Shown one piece after another: positions 24,905 to 34,753 of a stretch of DNA of 64,000 nucleotides. Position 1 is the stretch's first letter, and every line of letters begins with the position of its first letter. The translations under genes and the position numbers were made by a program. The notes under the pieces are model-generated. The model saw only the letters and a program-made list of their open reading frames with translations, had not been told where the DNA came from and searched no databases. Source of the DNA: Anaerolineae bacterium (GTDB lineage: Bacteria > Chloroflexota > Anaerolineae > 4572-78 > J111); the NCBI GenBank assembly GCA_016926805.1, contig JAFGNV010000049.1:1-64000 (forward strand), written 5' to 3'.

Positions 24905-26749
24905 TTGACGGTTTTGTCGCAACCAGTAAAAAAAATATTACCACCAGTTGTTATACTTCTTCTCACAGCCTACCAACTGGCTCGGGTAATTGTTTTTATC
25001 ATGGTATATGGTGGCGTAGAGCATGATGCAGGCTGGGCGCTAACTATATCCCGCTCGCTGGTGGAGTATGGTACCTATACAACCACGGTGAGCGAAATTG
25101 TAGATCCAGCAGTACCCGGCGGCTTGAATATTAGCAAGAAATTTGATATTCAAGCCCCCGATGGACGTATCTGGTTCCGTAGCAGTAGCGTGACGGGGCC
25201 GGCCAGTATTGTGCCAGATGCGCTTGCCCTCAAATTGTTTGGAATGGGGTATTGGGGTTTTTGGGCCGGGCCACTTATTTTTTATGTCCTCTTTCTTCTC
25301 CTGGCTGCCTATATTTTGTATCGACTGGCCGGGTTGGGAGCAGTTATTCTTTTTCACCTTTTTATCCTCTTTTATCCGCATTTGTCAATTTTCCTCAGTT
25401 ATCAGGCATTGGGTGAAGTTCCCAGCATATTCTATGTTCTTTGGGCTTATTTGGCCTTTGTGTGGGCTACCCAGAAACAACAGAGACGTTGGTATCATTT
25501 TTTTCTGGCCGGATTAGTGGCCGGGTTGGCCGTAATTAGCAAGCTAATTACGTTGCTCTCACTAAGTGGAATCTTTATTTGGGCCGGAGCCTTATACTTG
25601 ATTAACCATCCCTATGTAATCAGGCTGCAGAATTTCCTGGGGAGGGTAATACCTGTTCAAAGGTTTAACGTGTTAACTGGTACCAAAAGCTCTGATGACC
25701 CAGGTAAGTCAATAGAAAAACAGAAATTTCATTTTCGTGAACTATCTGCTTTGGCTGGAGGATTGGGGTTGGTGTGGAGTTTTTGGGAGGTAGTTCAGTG
25801 GTTTGTATTAGTTCGGCTTACTAATTATGAACTATATCTGCAATATCTGCGAGAAAAGTTTAGCGAATTTCTTGATGCCGGTAGCGGATTACGCGTGCGA
25901 ATCTACTCCGGGCCCGATTTTTTTTGGGATAAGTTCTTTCGTTTGCAAGAGATAGCCCATCCGCAGCGCTGGGTGACTGCTATCATCTTTGTGGCTATTT
26001 TTGTAGGTGGAATGGCCTTGATATGGTTATGGCGTACCCAAACCCGTAAGCAGAATCTATTGGTTTCGTTGTGGCTTGGCTGGTTAGTCAATATGGCATG
26101 GTTTGTTGGCTTGGCTAAAACAGGTTGGCTGCGCCATATTTGGCTGGGATTGATTTTGGCGGTGATATTATTATGTATAATTACGGTCACCCTGATTAAA
26201 CTGGGCATAGGGACAGGCGGCCACACCCAAGTGGGTAAGGAAAATTCGCAACCTAAGTTTTCGTCAACTTATCACCTGACCCCGTTTGCTTCAGGCATCT
26301 TTCTACTGATTCTGATTGGGTGGGGTTTTATCAGTCAGCCGTATGTATGGGGCTTTTTTCTGCAGGACGATTTGATTCCGTATTGGCAAGAAAAACAGAT
26401 AAGTGATAAATATGGGGCTCATTTACCCTGGATTATCATTCCCAGAGCTGTCCAGGCAGAAGTTATTGCTTATATTGACCGGTTACCACCGGAAGCCCAC
26501 GTTTACTATCCCGCCCAACACAAAGCCGCTGAAATTTCGGCCTTGACCGGACGAATATTCTACCCACTCGACCGTCGCCAATTGATGCAACCTCATGCTC
26601 AAGATGTTGCCATTATTGGCCCATCGTTGATTGCGCCCTGGATGGATCCGGTTCGCTGTGAAACTCTGCGGAGTATGGTTCGAGAAGAATGTCCCCAGCC
26701 TGTCGTCGCCAATGATTATTATATGCTCTGTCCCTTTCCGGCAGAATAG
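24905..26749 (+). CDS. GT-C/GT39-like polytopic membrane glycosyltransferase, paralogue 2
   Basis: A 614-residue paralogue with YGGVEHDAGWALTISRSLVE in the first extracytoplasmic loop and the same C-terminal domain (AYIDRLPPEAHVYYP). A TTG is used as start: the frame closes at a stop at 24863, no ATG precedes the first helix, and the TTG gives an N-terminus of the same length as the other copies. It carries an extra loop of about 35 residues (near 235-270) that paralogue 1 lacks. Same predicted role as its neighbours. Confidence 0.76.
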   Translation: MTVLSQPVKKILPPVVILLLTAYQLARVIVFIMVYGGVEHDAGWALTISRSLVEYGTYTTTVSEIVDPAVPGGLNISKKFDIQAPDGRIWFRSSSVTGPASIVPDALALKLFGMGYWGFWAGPLIFYVLFLLLAAYILYRLAGLGAVILFHLFILFYPHLSIFLSYQALGEVPSIFYVLWAYLAFVWATQKQQRRWYHFFLAGLVAGLAVISKLITLLSLSGIFIWAGALYLINHPYVIRLQNFLGRVIPVQRFNVLTGTKSSDDPGKSIEKQKFHFRELSALAGGLGLVWSFWEVVQWFVLVRLTNYELYLQYLREKFSEFLDAGSGLRVRIYSGPDFFWDKFFRLQEIAHPQRWVTAIIFVAIFVGGMALIWLWRTQTRKQNLLVSLWLGWLVNMAWFVGLAKTGWLRHIWLGLILAVILLCIITVTLIKLGIGTGGHTQVGKENSQPKFSSTYHLTPFASGIFLLILIGWGFISQPYVWGFFLQDDLIPYWQEKQISDKYGAHLPWIIIPRAVQAEVIAYIDRLPPEAHVYYPAQHKAAEISALTGRIFYPLDRRQLMQPHAQDVAIIGPSLIAPWMDPVRCETLRSMVREECPQPVVANDYYMLCPFPAE

Positions 26750-26772
26750 TTTTAAATCAAGGTTATTGTTAA

Positions 26773-28449
26773 ATGTCTGTAAAAAATAGTATCAAGATTC
26801 CCCGATTTGTCGAATTTGTAGTTATCGGGCTGCTCATTTTCTACCAGATGGTACGCATTGTGGTGTTTGTTAATGAATTTGGTAGCGTAGAACACGATGG
26901 CGGTTGGGCTTTAGGTATCTCTCGCTCTCTAGCAGAACGAGGCACCTATACCTCCTTGAGCAGCACGGTGGTAGACCCTAACCAAAAAACCGGATTTAAC
27001 TATGACGATCTCTTCACCGTTCAGGATGAAAAGGGGCGAGAATATTTTTTTGTAGCTCATACAACGGGGCCGGGAGTTGTTTTGCCTAACGCGGTTATCT
27101 TTAAACTATTTGGGGTCAGTTTCTGGTCAAGCCGAGCCGGACCGCTTATCTTTTTCCTTTTGTTCTTGATTTTAACCACAGGCATGCTGTATTACATCCA
27201 GGGGCTAGTCAGCGTTGTTATTTTTCATTTATACCTGTACTTCTTCCCTCAGTTATACATTTTTCTGGGCTATGAAGCCAATGGAGAAGTATCCAGTATG
27301 GTCTATCTACTGATCAGTTTTGTATTATTTATCAAAGCCACCGAGGTTAAACATCGGGTACGGCTCTGGTTTTTCCTTTGCGGACTCTTTGTCGGCATAA
27401 CGTTAAACACCCGCCTGCCTACATTAATCGCCTTTGGCGGATTGGCTATTGTCTGGTTTATTCTGTACCGGCAAAAGAAAACCGGCTTTAAAGAAGCCTT
27501 TATGATTATAGCAGGCTTACTTTTAGTAGCAGCATTATGGCAATTGTATATATTTATCACTTTAATGCAGGTTAGCGATTTTCCCACGTATCTTAATCAT
27601 GTTTGGGGACGGCTCGATTTTTTTCTGCGTTCCCTGAAAGGTATCACCCCCATTGCGGAAGGTATGGAATTATTTCTGTTAAAAGCTATCATACTTTCAG
27701 AGATCTCTCGTTCGCATCTTCTGGTCAGTCTTTTGTTGGTTCTGGTCACTGGCATGGGCGGCATCTGGTTGATCCGCGAACTTTGGACCGACCAGCCCCG
27801 GCGCAATATGACCATTCTACTGTGGGTGGCCTGGCTCATTTATACAATTTGGTTCCTCAATGGGCCTAAGAATGCCTGGACACGTTATTATTGGTATGGT
27901 CTCATCTGGATGACTATGCTTATGGGCCTTTTATTTGGCATGTTGGTGCGGCGTATGAGCGCCAAGCCAGGTACGGTAAATATTGCCGGTACTTTTTTAT
28001 TAGGATTACTGTTTCTATTTAGTTTCAGTAGCCAACCCCAAGCCCTGCATGTCTTCATTACGCCAGAACTGATTGAGGTATGGCATCAACGACAGTTAAC
28101 AACCCGAGATACTTACCTGCCCTGGATAATTATTCCCAGGGCAGAACAAGCACAAGTGGTAGAGTTTATTAGAAATCTTCCTAAAGATGCCAATATCTAT
28201 TATCCCGAAGGACACAAGACAGCCGAAATTTCTTTTTTGACCAATCGGATTTTTTATACTATACCGCGTCGTAAATTTATGGGTCCTCATCCAGACGATG
28301 TAGCGATTATGGGGCCAGCACTTATCTCGCCATGGAAAAAAGAGCGGCAGCAACGGCTCGACATCCTTGAAACCATTCAGCGAGAGTGTCCTATGATTGT
28401 TTTGGAAACACCCAACTATATTATCTGTAACATCGGCACTGTTGAATAG
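26773..28449 (+). CDS. GT-C/GT39-like polytopic membrane glycosyltransferase, paralogue 3
   Basis: A 558-residue paralogue, with FGSVEHDGGWALGISRSLAE in the first loop and EFIRNLPKDANIYYPEGHK in the C-terminal domain. It begins 23 bp after paralogue 2 ends, so it is probably cotranscribed. Codon choice here and in paralogue 4 is more AT-rich than in neighbouring housekeeping genes. That could mean acquisition, or simply relaxed selection. Confidence 0.77.
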   Translation: MSVKNSIKIPRFVEFVVIGLLIFYQMVRIVVFVNEFGSVEHDGGWALGISRSLAERGTYTSLSSTVVDPNQKTGFNYDDLFTVQDEKGREYFFVAHTTGPGVVLPNAVIFKLFGVSFWSSRAGPLIFFLLFLILTTGMLYYIQGLVSVVIFHLYLYFFPQLYIFLGYEANGEVSSMVYLLISFVLFIKATEVKHRVRLWFFLCGLFVGITLNTRLPTLIAFGGLAIVWFILYRQKKTGFKEAFMIIAGLLLVAALWQLYIFITLMQVSDFPTYLNHVWGRLDFFLRSLKGITPIAEGMELFLLKAIILSEISRSHLLVSLLLVLVTGMGGIWLIRELWTDQPRRNMTILLWVAWLIYTIWFLNGPKNAWTRYYWYGLIWMTMLMGLLFGMLVRRMSAKPGTVNIAGTFLLGLLFLFSFSSQPQALHVFITPELIEVWHQRQLTTRDTYLPWIIIPRAEQAQVVEFIRNLPKDANIYYPEGHKTAEISFLTNRIFYTIPRRKFMGPHPDDVAIMGPALISPWKKERQQRLDILETIQRECPMIVLETPNYIICNIGTVE

Positions 28450-28463
28450 GATCAACTTGAATA

Positions 28464-30122
28464 ATGAGTCTCCGCACCCTGTATCAAAATAGAAAATTTC
28501 AATTAATAATATTGCTGATCCTGGTATTGCTTCAAGTTATCCGTCTTCTGGCCTTTATTGATGAATATGGCGGATTGATTCAAGATAGTGGTTGGTCTCT
28601 GGGTATTGCTCGTTCATTGGCCGAACGGGGTACTTATACAACTATGGTTGCTACCATAACGGACCCCACTATAACCGCTGGACCAAGTTTACAAGGTGAA
28701 TTTCATATTCAAGATAATGAGGGGCGACTTTATTTTCGGTCTGACCGACCCGCCTTGATTATTCCTCAAGCTATTATTTTTAAGATTTTTGGGTTCAAAT
28801 TTTGGACTTATAGAGCCGGGTCGTTGTTGTTTTTTGTTATTTTTCTCCTAATTGCCTCAATATTCCTCTGGTTTGCAGGTGGAATAGAGGCTGTTGCTTT
28901 TTTTCATGTGTATTTATATCTATATCCAAGTTTGTTAATATATTTGAGTTTTCAAACATTAGGCGAGATGGCTGCGCTGGCTTATATAATGCTGGCATTT
29001 GCCCTGTTTGTCTTTGCCTATCAACAACAGAATCGTCGGGGGTGGTGTTTTTTTGCCAGCGGAATAGCTGTGGGACTGGCCCTTTATAGTAAATTAATTT
29101 CAGCCCTAGCTTTATCAGCCCTGGGGTGGTTAGGATTGCTCTTTCTCTGCCGAAAACAGGCTACTTGGCGAGAGATCTTTGTTTTTTTAATTGGTTGTAT
29201 GACGTTCCCGACTATGTGGGAACTTTTCCAACTAATCTCTATTATCCGAATAACCAGTTTTGAAACTTATCTGAGACATATCGGTTTTCGTTACGAGTTT
29301 GCCAAAGATTATGGACGTGGTCAAGACGATATCATATCTCCACCGCTAGAGTTTGCCTGGGACAAACTGAAAATTATCACCGAAATTTCCCAACCTAACC
29401 TTATTTTTGCTTGTCTCACCCTGTTGATTATTTTGATAGGTGGCGCTTATCTCATCTGGCGTTGGCGGGAGGAAAAAGTTCGTCATAAGGTGATTTTTCT
29501 ATTTTGGGTGGGCTGGCTCACTCATTACATTTGGTTTGTCGTTTGGTCTACCGGCGGGGTGACCCGCTATAACTGGATATCGCTTATGTTGGGCGTACTC
29601 AGCCTCACTATTGTAGTAATTTATGTATTCAAACAGACTATCCAGACGACCAACTGGCGTTGGCTGGCTTTGAGTGGCGGTATTTTACTCATCTTGATAT
29701 TAAATTTCTCAACTCAATACTTAGCTTTTAGTCCTGTTATTTCTGAGGAATTAATTGAGGCTTGGCGGCTGAAGCAAGTTTATGGAAAATATATTCAAAT
29801 GCCAAGTATGATCATTCCCAGCCAGGCGCAGAACGAAGTGATAGATTTTATTAAAAATGACGTGCCAAAAGCACGAGTCTTTTACGCCTTGGGATATCGT
29901 AATGGCGAAATCGCGTCCCAAACGGGACGAATTTTCTACCCTTTACAGCGCCGGATTAATATGCCGCCGTTGCCGGGAGATGTCGTTATAATAAATCCCG
30001 GTATTATCTCCACCTGGCGTAAACCGCCAGATTTACATGACGAGATCCTGGCAGAAGTAGAGCGACAATGTCCCAATATGATTTTTCGGAATGATTATTA
30101 TATTTTATGTGCCCTAGACTAA
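28464..30122 (+). CDS. GT-C/GT39-like polytopic membrane glycosyltransferase, paralogue 4
   Basis: A 552-residue paralogue, the most divergent of the four. The first-loop motif reads GGLIQDSGWSLGIARSLAE, so the Glu-His pair of the other copies is replaced by Ile-Gln while the Asp remains. The C-terminal domain has DFIKNDVPKARVFYALGYR. It starts 14 bp after paralogue 3 and ends the tandem array. The changed first-loop motif suggests a different acceptor or reduced activity. Confidence 0.76.
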   Translation: MSLRTLYQNRKFQLIILLILVLLQVIRLLAFIDEYGGLIQDSGWSLGIARSLAERGTYTTMVATITDPTITAGPSLQGEFHIQDNEGRLYFRSDRPALIIPQAIIFKIFGFKFWTYRAGSLLFFVIFLLIASIFLWFAGGIEAVAFFHVYLYLYPSLLIYLSFQTLGEMAALAYIMLAFALFVFAYQQQNRRGWCFFASGIAVGLALYSKLISALALSALGWLGLLFLCRKQATWREIFVFLIGCMTFPTMWELFQLISIIRITSFETYLRHIGFRYEFAKDYGRGQDDIISPPLEFAWDKLKIITEISQPNLIFACLTLLIILIGGAYLIWRWREEKVRHKVIFLFWVGWLTHYIWFVVWSTGGVTRYNWISLMLGVLSLTIVVIYVFKQTIQTTNWRWLALSGGILLILILNFSTQYLAFSPVISEELIEAWRLKQVYGKYIQMPSMIIPSQAQNEVIDFIKNDVPKARVFYALGYRNGEIASQTGRIFYPLQRRINMPPLPGDVVIINPGIISTWRKPPDLHDEILAEVERQCPNMIFRNDYYILCALD

Positions 30123-30130
30123 CTGGCAGC

Positions 30131-32218
30131 TTATTTGTTTCGTAAACTGATCACTATCCCAATGGTTGAAACTATTAACAACACCAGGTGGAGGCCAAGA
30201 ATAATCCAATATTCTTTTGTTGAACTCAGTACCCACACTTTATGTGTTGCCATATAGTCGACCCCTGCCAGGAGTTTTTGCCATAAAGATTGTTGACATG
30301 TAGCAACAAAAGCAAAATCAGCCTCAATTTTTTGCAAACTGCCAAGTGCTCCTGCATAAGCTTGGCCAGATTTATAGTAATCAATAGGTACATCAGAATA
30401 GCCGCGTGTGGTTAAGCTATTATCTACTGTGGACGTTGGTGACGTGATAAAGAAAAAGTAGGTTTGCCTATTTGAGTCTGGCAGCGGCTCAAATTCAAAG
30501 TGAAGCCATGTATTATCTTGCACCTTACTTCCATCAAATTGTCCCGCCAACAACGTTTGTTGGGCATCTAAATCCTTTGTCAAAAATAAGGTCACAGGCT
30601 GATCATGATTGTTATCAAATGTACCCATTTTTATCCATAGGGAATCAAATCCATCGCAGTCCATTTGAAGAGTTTGCCCCAAAATTCCTTGCCCCACCAA
30701 TCGTGGCCCCAGATAGTGCGCAATTGTTTGAGACACATCATTAGCGGCCATCCGGCTATGGATAAAAAAACCTCCTACAACCAAATAGGACCAAATGACA
30801 ATAAATGTCCAGCGGTGTACCACGTCGCCACTAGGTTTGGACGCTGCCCATAACCCCCGTAGACTGTAAATAAGGATAAATATCCACAGCGATGGCAATA
30901 TAAGATACATTGCCAACAAGACAATTAATACAAGCCAATACCGTTTTTGGTTTTGCTGTATCCAATTACTGGCCTGAGTTACCAAGGCCATAGCATATAT
31001 CACCACAATGGGGACAAAAGGCAATCGAAAACGAAGCTGGATAAAAAACAAAATTGTGGCGAGGCTGAAAAAGCCATATACCAACCAGACCAGCATATTA
31101 GCTTGATGCTGTCGGCTTTTTGCTAAAACCAGGCCTAACAAAGCAGTAAACGCCATCGCTTGCCACTCAATGGGTAACCACCGTAGAATCATTGACTCTT
31201 CAATGGTCTGCGAAAAAAACGGTGAAATTAAAGGTCTGTCTGCTTCACCAAACCATAACCATACTTTCCTTCCAGTTAATTGAATCCAATCCCCGGGCTG
31301 CTCACGAATGTATTTAAATACCTCAGCTGAGTAGGTAGTCTCACCGCTGATGCGTCGTTTTTGAAGTTCCACATGGCGTAGAACTGCTGGTTGCGACTGG
31401 ACATGAGCCAAGGAGTCCAGCCCTGAAGCATCGGGGTTATTTCCTGTAAAGAGATTAACGCCGCCATTTTTGGACAGAGGGATAAATAGGCCACTGGTCT
31501 GGTAGTTATGCCAGGTAATCGGCGAAATCAATATCAAGACCAACCCGGCAAAGCCAAGTGCTTCTAAAAGAAATCTCTTGAATGAAATCCGGTAAATAAA
31601 AAGCCATAAAAGAACGGCAGGTACTATAATCAAAATAGTGGGACGACTCAATGCGCTCAAGGCTACACAAATAGCTGCAAATACCAACCACCGTATCTGC
31701 CGATTGGCCTGGAATTTAAACAGAAAGAAAACAGTCAAGGTAAAGAAAGGAACTGTTAGCAAAGACTGATCGTAGCAGGGCAAATAATAAATAAACGGGG
31801 CATATAAAACAAATGCCAGAGTTGCTAACGTGCCAGCTAAATTAGAAAAAAGGTAACGGCCTATAGCATACAAGGCCGCACAGGTGATCAGATTGAAGAT
31901 AGACTGAACAACAACGGGGAAAAAGAAATCAATTCCTAAAAAGACATAAAGTGTTGCCAAATACGCGGGATAAAATGGAATAAATAACCAGGGCTTATCA
32001 CCGGGGTACTGACCCGATATCAATCCCAAAGCTCGTTGGTGATGAGTTTGGGCGTCAACACCACAAAAAGGTTTGTTTATAAAACCGTTAGGAAACGTAG
32101 CGTGTAAGTTAGTTGGGTAACTTAGAAACAAAACAAATGTTAATAATAACACAAAGATGGGGATAGTGTGGCTAATAAAAAAAGGATTTTTAGTCAGTTG
32201 ACGCAGGTATTCGGCCAT
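30131..32218 (-). CDS. GT39-family membrane glycosyltransferase with C-terminal domain
   Basis: A 695-residue polytopic protein convergent to the paralogue array. The first loop has the acidic motif FCGVDAQTHHQRALGLISGQ, in the place of the catalytic Asp of dolichyl-phosphate-mannose-type and ArnT-type transferases. Ten or more helices occupy residues 15-470. A beta-rich extracytoplasmic domain (about 495-630) and a final anchor helix follow, an arrangement with the C-terminus tethered to the membrane. It is distinct from the four paralogues and is likely part of the same surface glycosylation set. No donor or acceptor can be named. Confidence 0.78.
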   Translation of the reverse strand: MAEYLRQLTKNPFFISHTIPIFVLLLTFVLFLSYPTNLHATFPNGFINKPFCGVDAQTHHQRALGLISGQYPGDKPWLFIPFYPAYLATLYVFLGIDFFFPVVVQSIFNLITCAALYAIGRYLFSNLAGTLATLAFVLYAPFIYYLPCYDQSLLTVPFFTLTVFFLFKFQANRQIRWLVFAAICVALSALSRPTILIIVPAVLLWLFIYRISFKRFLLEALGFAGLVLILISPITWHNYQTSGLFIPLSKNGGVNLFTGNNPDASGLDSLAHVQSQPAVLRHVELQKRRISGETTYSAEVFKYIREQPGDWIQLTGRKVWLWFGEADRPLISPFFSQTIEESMILRWLPIEWQAMAFTALLGLVLAKSRQHQANMLVWLVYGFFSLATILFFIQLRFRLPFVPIVVIYAMALVTQASNWIQQNQKRYWLVLIVLLAMYLILPSLWIFILIYSLRGLWAASKPSGDVVHRWTFIVIWSYLVVGGFFIHSRMAANDVSQTIAHYLGPRLVGQGILGQTLQMDCDGFDSLWIKMGTFDNNHDQPVTLFLTKDLDAQQTLLAGQFDGSKVQDNTWLHFEFEPLPDSNRQTYFFFITSPTSTVDNSLTTRGYSDVPIDYYKSGQAYAGALGSLQKIEADFAFVATCQQSLWQKLLAGVDYMATHKVWVLSSTKEYWIILGLHLVLLIVSTIGIVISLRNK

Positions 32219-32362
32219 TTTGTGATAACCATAGAAGAAGAGCGTCTGCAGATACCGGGCGTCAATAAGTGAGATGCAGATTTGTTCGGAAGAAAAGAAG
32301 GTTCTCTATTGAAGATTTTCTTCATAGGGATGCAATACAATATTGTTTCGGGGATGTTCTGC

Positions 32363-33733
32363 TTATTTCCGGCCAAAAATATGATAATACTGAATCGCTG
32401 TCTCAATGCCCCGGTAAAAATTGGGCAAATGGAACTTTTCGTTGGGCGCGTGCAGGTTATCGTCGGGCAGGCCAAAACCCATCATTACCACGGGAGCGTT
32501 GAGCGTTTTGTGGATCATACTGACCACTGGTAGGGTACCGCCTTCGCGTAGATAAATCGGACGGCGACCAAAACCGCGCTCGTAGGCTTTGGCAGCGGCG
32601 GCAATAGCCGGAGCAGTTATATCCACCACCGCGCTTTCCGCCCTGGCCAGGGTTTCTACCCTCACCTCCATTGTTTTGGGACTGATACGGTGAATGTGTT
32701 CCGTAAACAGGCGGGCAATTTTGGCGGGGTCTTGATCCGGTACCAACCGCATACTCACTTTGGCGCTGGCCGCCGCCGGGATGACCGTTTTTTGACCCGC
32801 CCCGATGAAACCACCCTTGATGCCGTGGACGTCGAGCGTGGGACGTACGCCCCTTTGCTCAACCACGGTATAGCCGGTTTCCCCCCACAACGCTGGCGCG
32901 CCGGTTTCGGCCAATATAGTCTCTGGGGTGACCGGGCTTTTATTCAAGAGTTCGCGTTCGGCGGGAGTGAGTTCGCGGACTGTATCGTAGAAGCCGGGAA
33001 TCGTCACCCGTCCCTGGTCATCGTGGAGGGAGGCCAACACCCGCACCATGGCGTTGAGTGGATTCTCGACCACGCCGCCATACGTGCCGGAGTGTAAATC
33101 TTGCCGGGAGCCGCGCATAAAAACTTCCATGTAAACCAAACCACGCACACCGGCCACCAAAACAGGCGTTTGCGGGTCGATGATGTGGCTATCGGAGATG
33201 ACGGCGGCGTCGGCTTTTAACAAATCCTGATGCTCCAACACAAAATCGCCCAGACTCAGACTGCCGATTTCTTCTTCACCCTCAAGCATAAATTTAATGT
33301 TCAGTGGAAGCTGCCCGGTTGTTTTGAGAAAGGCCTCAACCGCAGCGATGTGAACATACAATTGTCCCTTGTCGTCGGTCGCCCCCCGGCAAAACAGTTC
33401 ATCACCCTTAATCGTTGGCTCAAAGGGGGGCGTTCGCCACTCGTCTAGGGGGTCAACCGGCTGGACATCGTAATGCCCATAAATCAACAATGTTGGCGCG
33501 TCGGCCCCGGCATGCAGCCAGTCGGCGTAAACTACGGGATGGCCCGTGGTGGGCTTAATGTTGACATGCTCCAGCCCCAGGCTTGTTAATTTGTTGGCCA
33601 ACCATTGCGCGGCTTGGCGCATGTCGGCCTGGTTTTCCGGGAAGGTGCTAATACTGGGGATACGCAATAATGTTTGTAATTCGGCCAGGATTTTGGCCCG
33701 GTGTTCTTGAACATAAGTGAGGGCTTTACGCAT
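32363..33733 (-). CDS. M20-family dipeptidase / metallopeptidase
   Basis: A 456-residue zinc metallopeptidase of the M20 family (ArgE/DapE/carnosinase-like). Metal ligands are visible: His87 and Asp89 in YGHYDVQPVD, Asp120 in GATDDKG, catalytic and metal-binding Glu in LEGEEEIGS (about 151-153), and a downstream His in HAPNEKFHL. The dimerisation lid lies between about 180 and 320. AAAGGAAAG precedes the ATG at 33733; the track start at 33778 is unsupported. Its likely job is hydrolysis of dipeptides in the cytoplasm. Confidence 0.9.
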   Translation of the reverse strand: MRKALTYVQEHRAKILAELQTLLRIPSISTFPENQADMRQAAQWLANKLTSLGLEHVNIKPTTGHPVVYADWLHAGADAPTLLIYGHYDVQPVDPLDEWRTPPFEPTIKGDELFCRGATDDKGQLYVHIAAVEAFLKTTGQLPLNIKFMLEGEEEIGSLSLGDFVLEHQDLLKADAAVISDSHIIDPQTPVLVAGVRGLVYMEVFMRGSRQDLHSGTYGGVVENPLNAMVRVLASLHDDQGRVTIPGFYDTVRELTPAERELLNKSPVTPETILAETGAPALWGETGYTVVEQRGVRPTLDVHGIKGGFIGAGQKTVIPAAASAKVSMRLVPDQDPAKIARLFTEHIHRISPKTMEVRVETLARAESAVVDITAPAIAAAAKAYERGFGRRPIYLREGGTLPVVSMIHKTLNAPVVMMGFGLPDDNLHAPNEKFHLPNFYRGIETAIQYYHIFGRK

Positions 33734-33853
33734 GAGTGGCTTTCCTTTCCGTTCCAGATTGTTCGGATTATAACACAACTCAGGCTTGGGGAATAATTGC
33801 CGCTATTTCACGCGAGGTAAGGTAAGGGGCAGACATTTTTGGGACATCAAAAT

Positions 33854-33882
33854 TTGGACAATGGATTGATTTAAAGTATACT
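33854..33882 (+). promoter_or_regulatory. Possible promoter upstream of rplI
   Basis: TTGGAC (33854-33859), 17 nt, TATACT (33877-33882). It would give a leader of about 160 nt that includes the palindrome at 33958. It is supported only by sequence match. Confidence 0.4.
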
Positions 33883-33957
33883 TTTGGTTTGTGTTTTCCA
33901 ACCGTTGCTAAACGTGGGGAAAACTGAACGGGTCTGTCCCAATTTTCAGGCCATAGG

Positions 33958-33986
33958 GTAGGGACAGGACATTGTCCTGTCCCTAC
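33958..33986. repeat. Perfect 14-bp palindrome in the rplI leader
   Basis: GTAGGGACAGGACA, one T, then the exact reverse complement. It lies 63 bp before the rplI start in a 315-bp stretch (33734-34048) without a supported gene. It is long and perfect enough to be a mobile palindromic element. Confidence 0.75.
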
Positions 33987-34048
33987 TGCTGCCAAAATTT
34001 TGGGACGCACCCCATTGAACATACCAGTGTAATTGGAGAGAGTTAGTA

Positions 34049-34624
34049 ATGAAGATTTTATTGATTCAAGATGTCGACAACCTGGGTTACGCCGGTGATG
34101 TAAAAACAGTTGCCGACGGCTACGGCCGCAACTATTTAATTCCCCAAAAAATGGCCGTGCTGGCCACGTCTGGCGCGTTGAAGCAGGCGGAGACCATTCG
34201 CAAAGCTGCCGAGAAGCATCGCGCCCAGCAAATGGCCGACGCGCAGGCCATAGCGAACCAATTAGTTGGCCTGGAGCTAGTTTTTGAACGGCGGGCCGGG
34301 GAAACCGGCAAGTTGTACGGTTCGGTCACTTCAACGGATATTGTGGAGGCCATTCAGAACAAAACCCAGATTGAGGTTGACCGGCGCAAGGTAGCCTTAC
34401 ATGAACCCATCCGCACCCTGGGCGATCAGGAAGTTGTCATCAAGCTAATGGTTGATGTGAATACCACCATCAAGGTAACGGTTGTCCCCGAAGGTGGTAT
34501 TTTGGAGCGGGAGCGTCTCGAGAGATTGGATGAGGAAACGGTAGAAACCCCGGCTACTGAAACTCCTGCGGTTGAAGTTCCTGCCGAGGATGAAGCAGAG
34601 GCGGAGTCTCTGGCCGAAGAGTAA
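34049..34624 (+). CDS. rplI: 50S ribosomal protein L9 with acidic tail
   Basis: A 191-residue ribosomal protein L9, which binds 23S rRNA near the L1 stalk and restrains frameshifting. The N-terminal rRNA-binding domain (MKILLIQDVDNLGYAGD, GYGRNYLIPQ), the long central helix and the C-terminal domain end near residue 150. The last 40 or so residues (ETPATETPAVEVPAEDEAEA) are an acidic, low-complexity extension not found in the usual 148-residue L9. TTGGAGAG precedes the ATG, and an intrinsic terminator follows. Confidence 0.95.
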   Translation: MKILLIQDVDNLGYAGDVKTVADGYGRNYLIPQKMAVLATSGALKQAETIRKAAEKHRAQQMADAQAIANQLVGLELVFERRAGETGKLYGSVTSTDIVEAIQNKTQIEVDRRKVALHEPIRTLGDQEVVIKLMVDVNTTIKVTVVPEGGILERERLERLDEETVETPATETPAVEVPAEDEAEAESLAEE

Positions 34625-34683
34625 GCTAAAATCAGAGTAGATGAAGCAGAAACGTCGAGTCTCGGTTTTGCCGGTCAGGCTCA

Positions 34684-34718
34684 AAAAAGTCCGCAACTAA
34701 GGCGGACTTTTTGTTTTT
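34684..34718 (+). terminator. Intrinsic terminator after rplI
   Basis: AAAAAGTCCGC pairs perfectly with GCGGACTTTTT (11 bp, 7-nt loop). With A-runs and T-runs on both sides it can also serve the convergent histidine kinase gene, whose stop is at 34754. Confidence 0.9.
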
Positions 34719-34753
34719 ATGGAGTTAAGGTAAAACAATAGGGCCTGGTCTTT

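Noticed and set aside
33780-34022. 80-codon minus-strand ORF before rplI
   Set aside because: It reads through the perfect palindrome at 33958 and has no recognisable domain or ribosome site.
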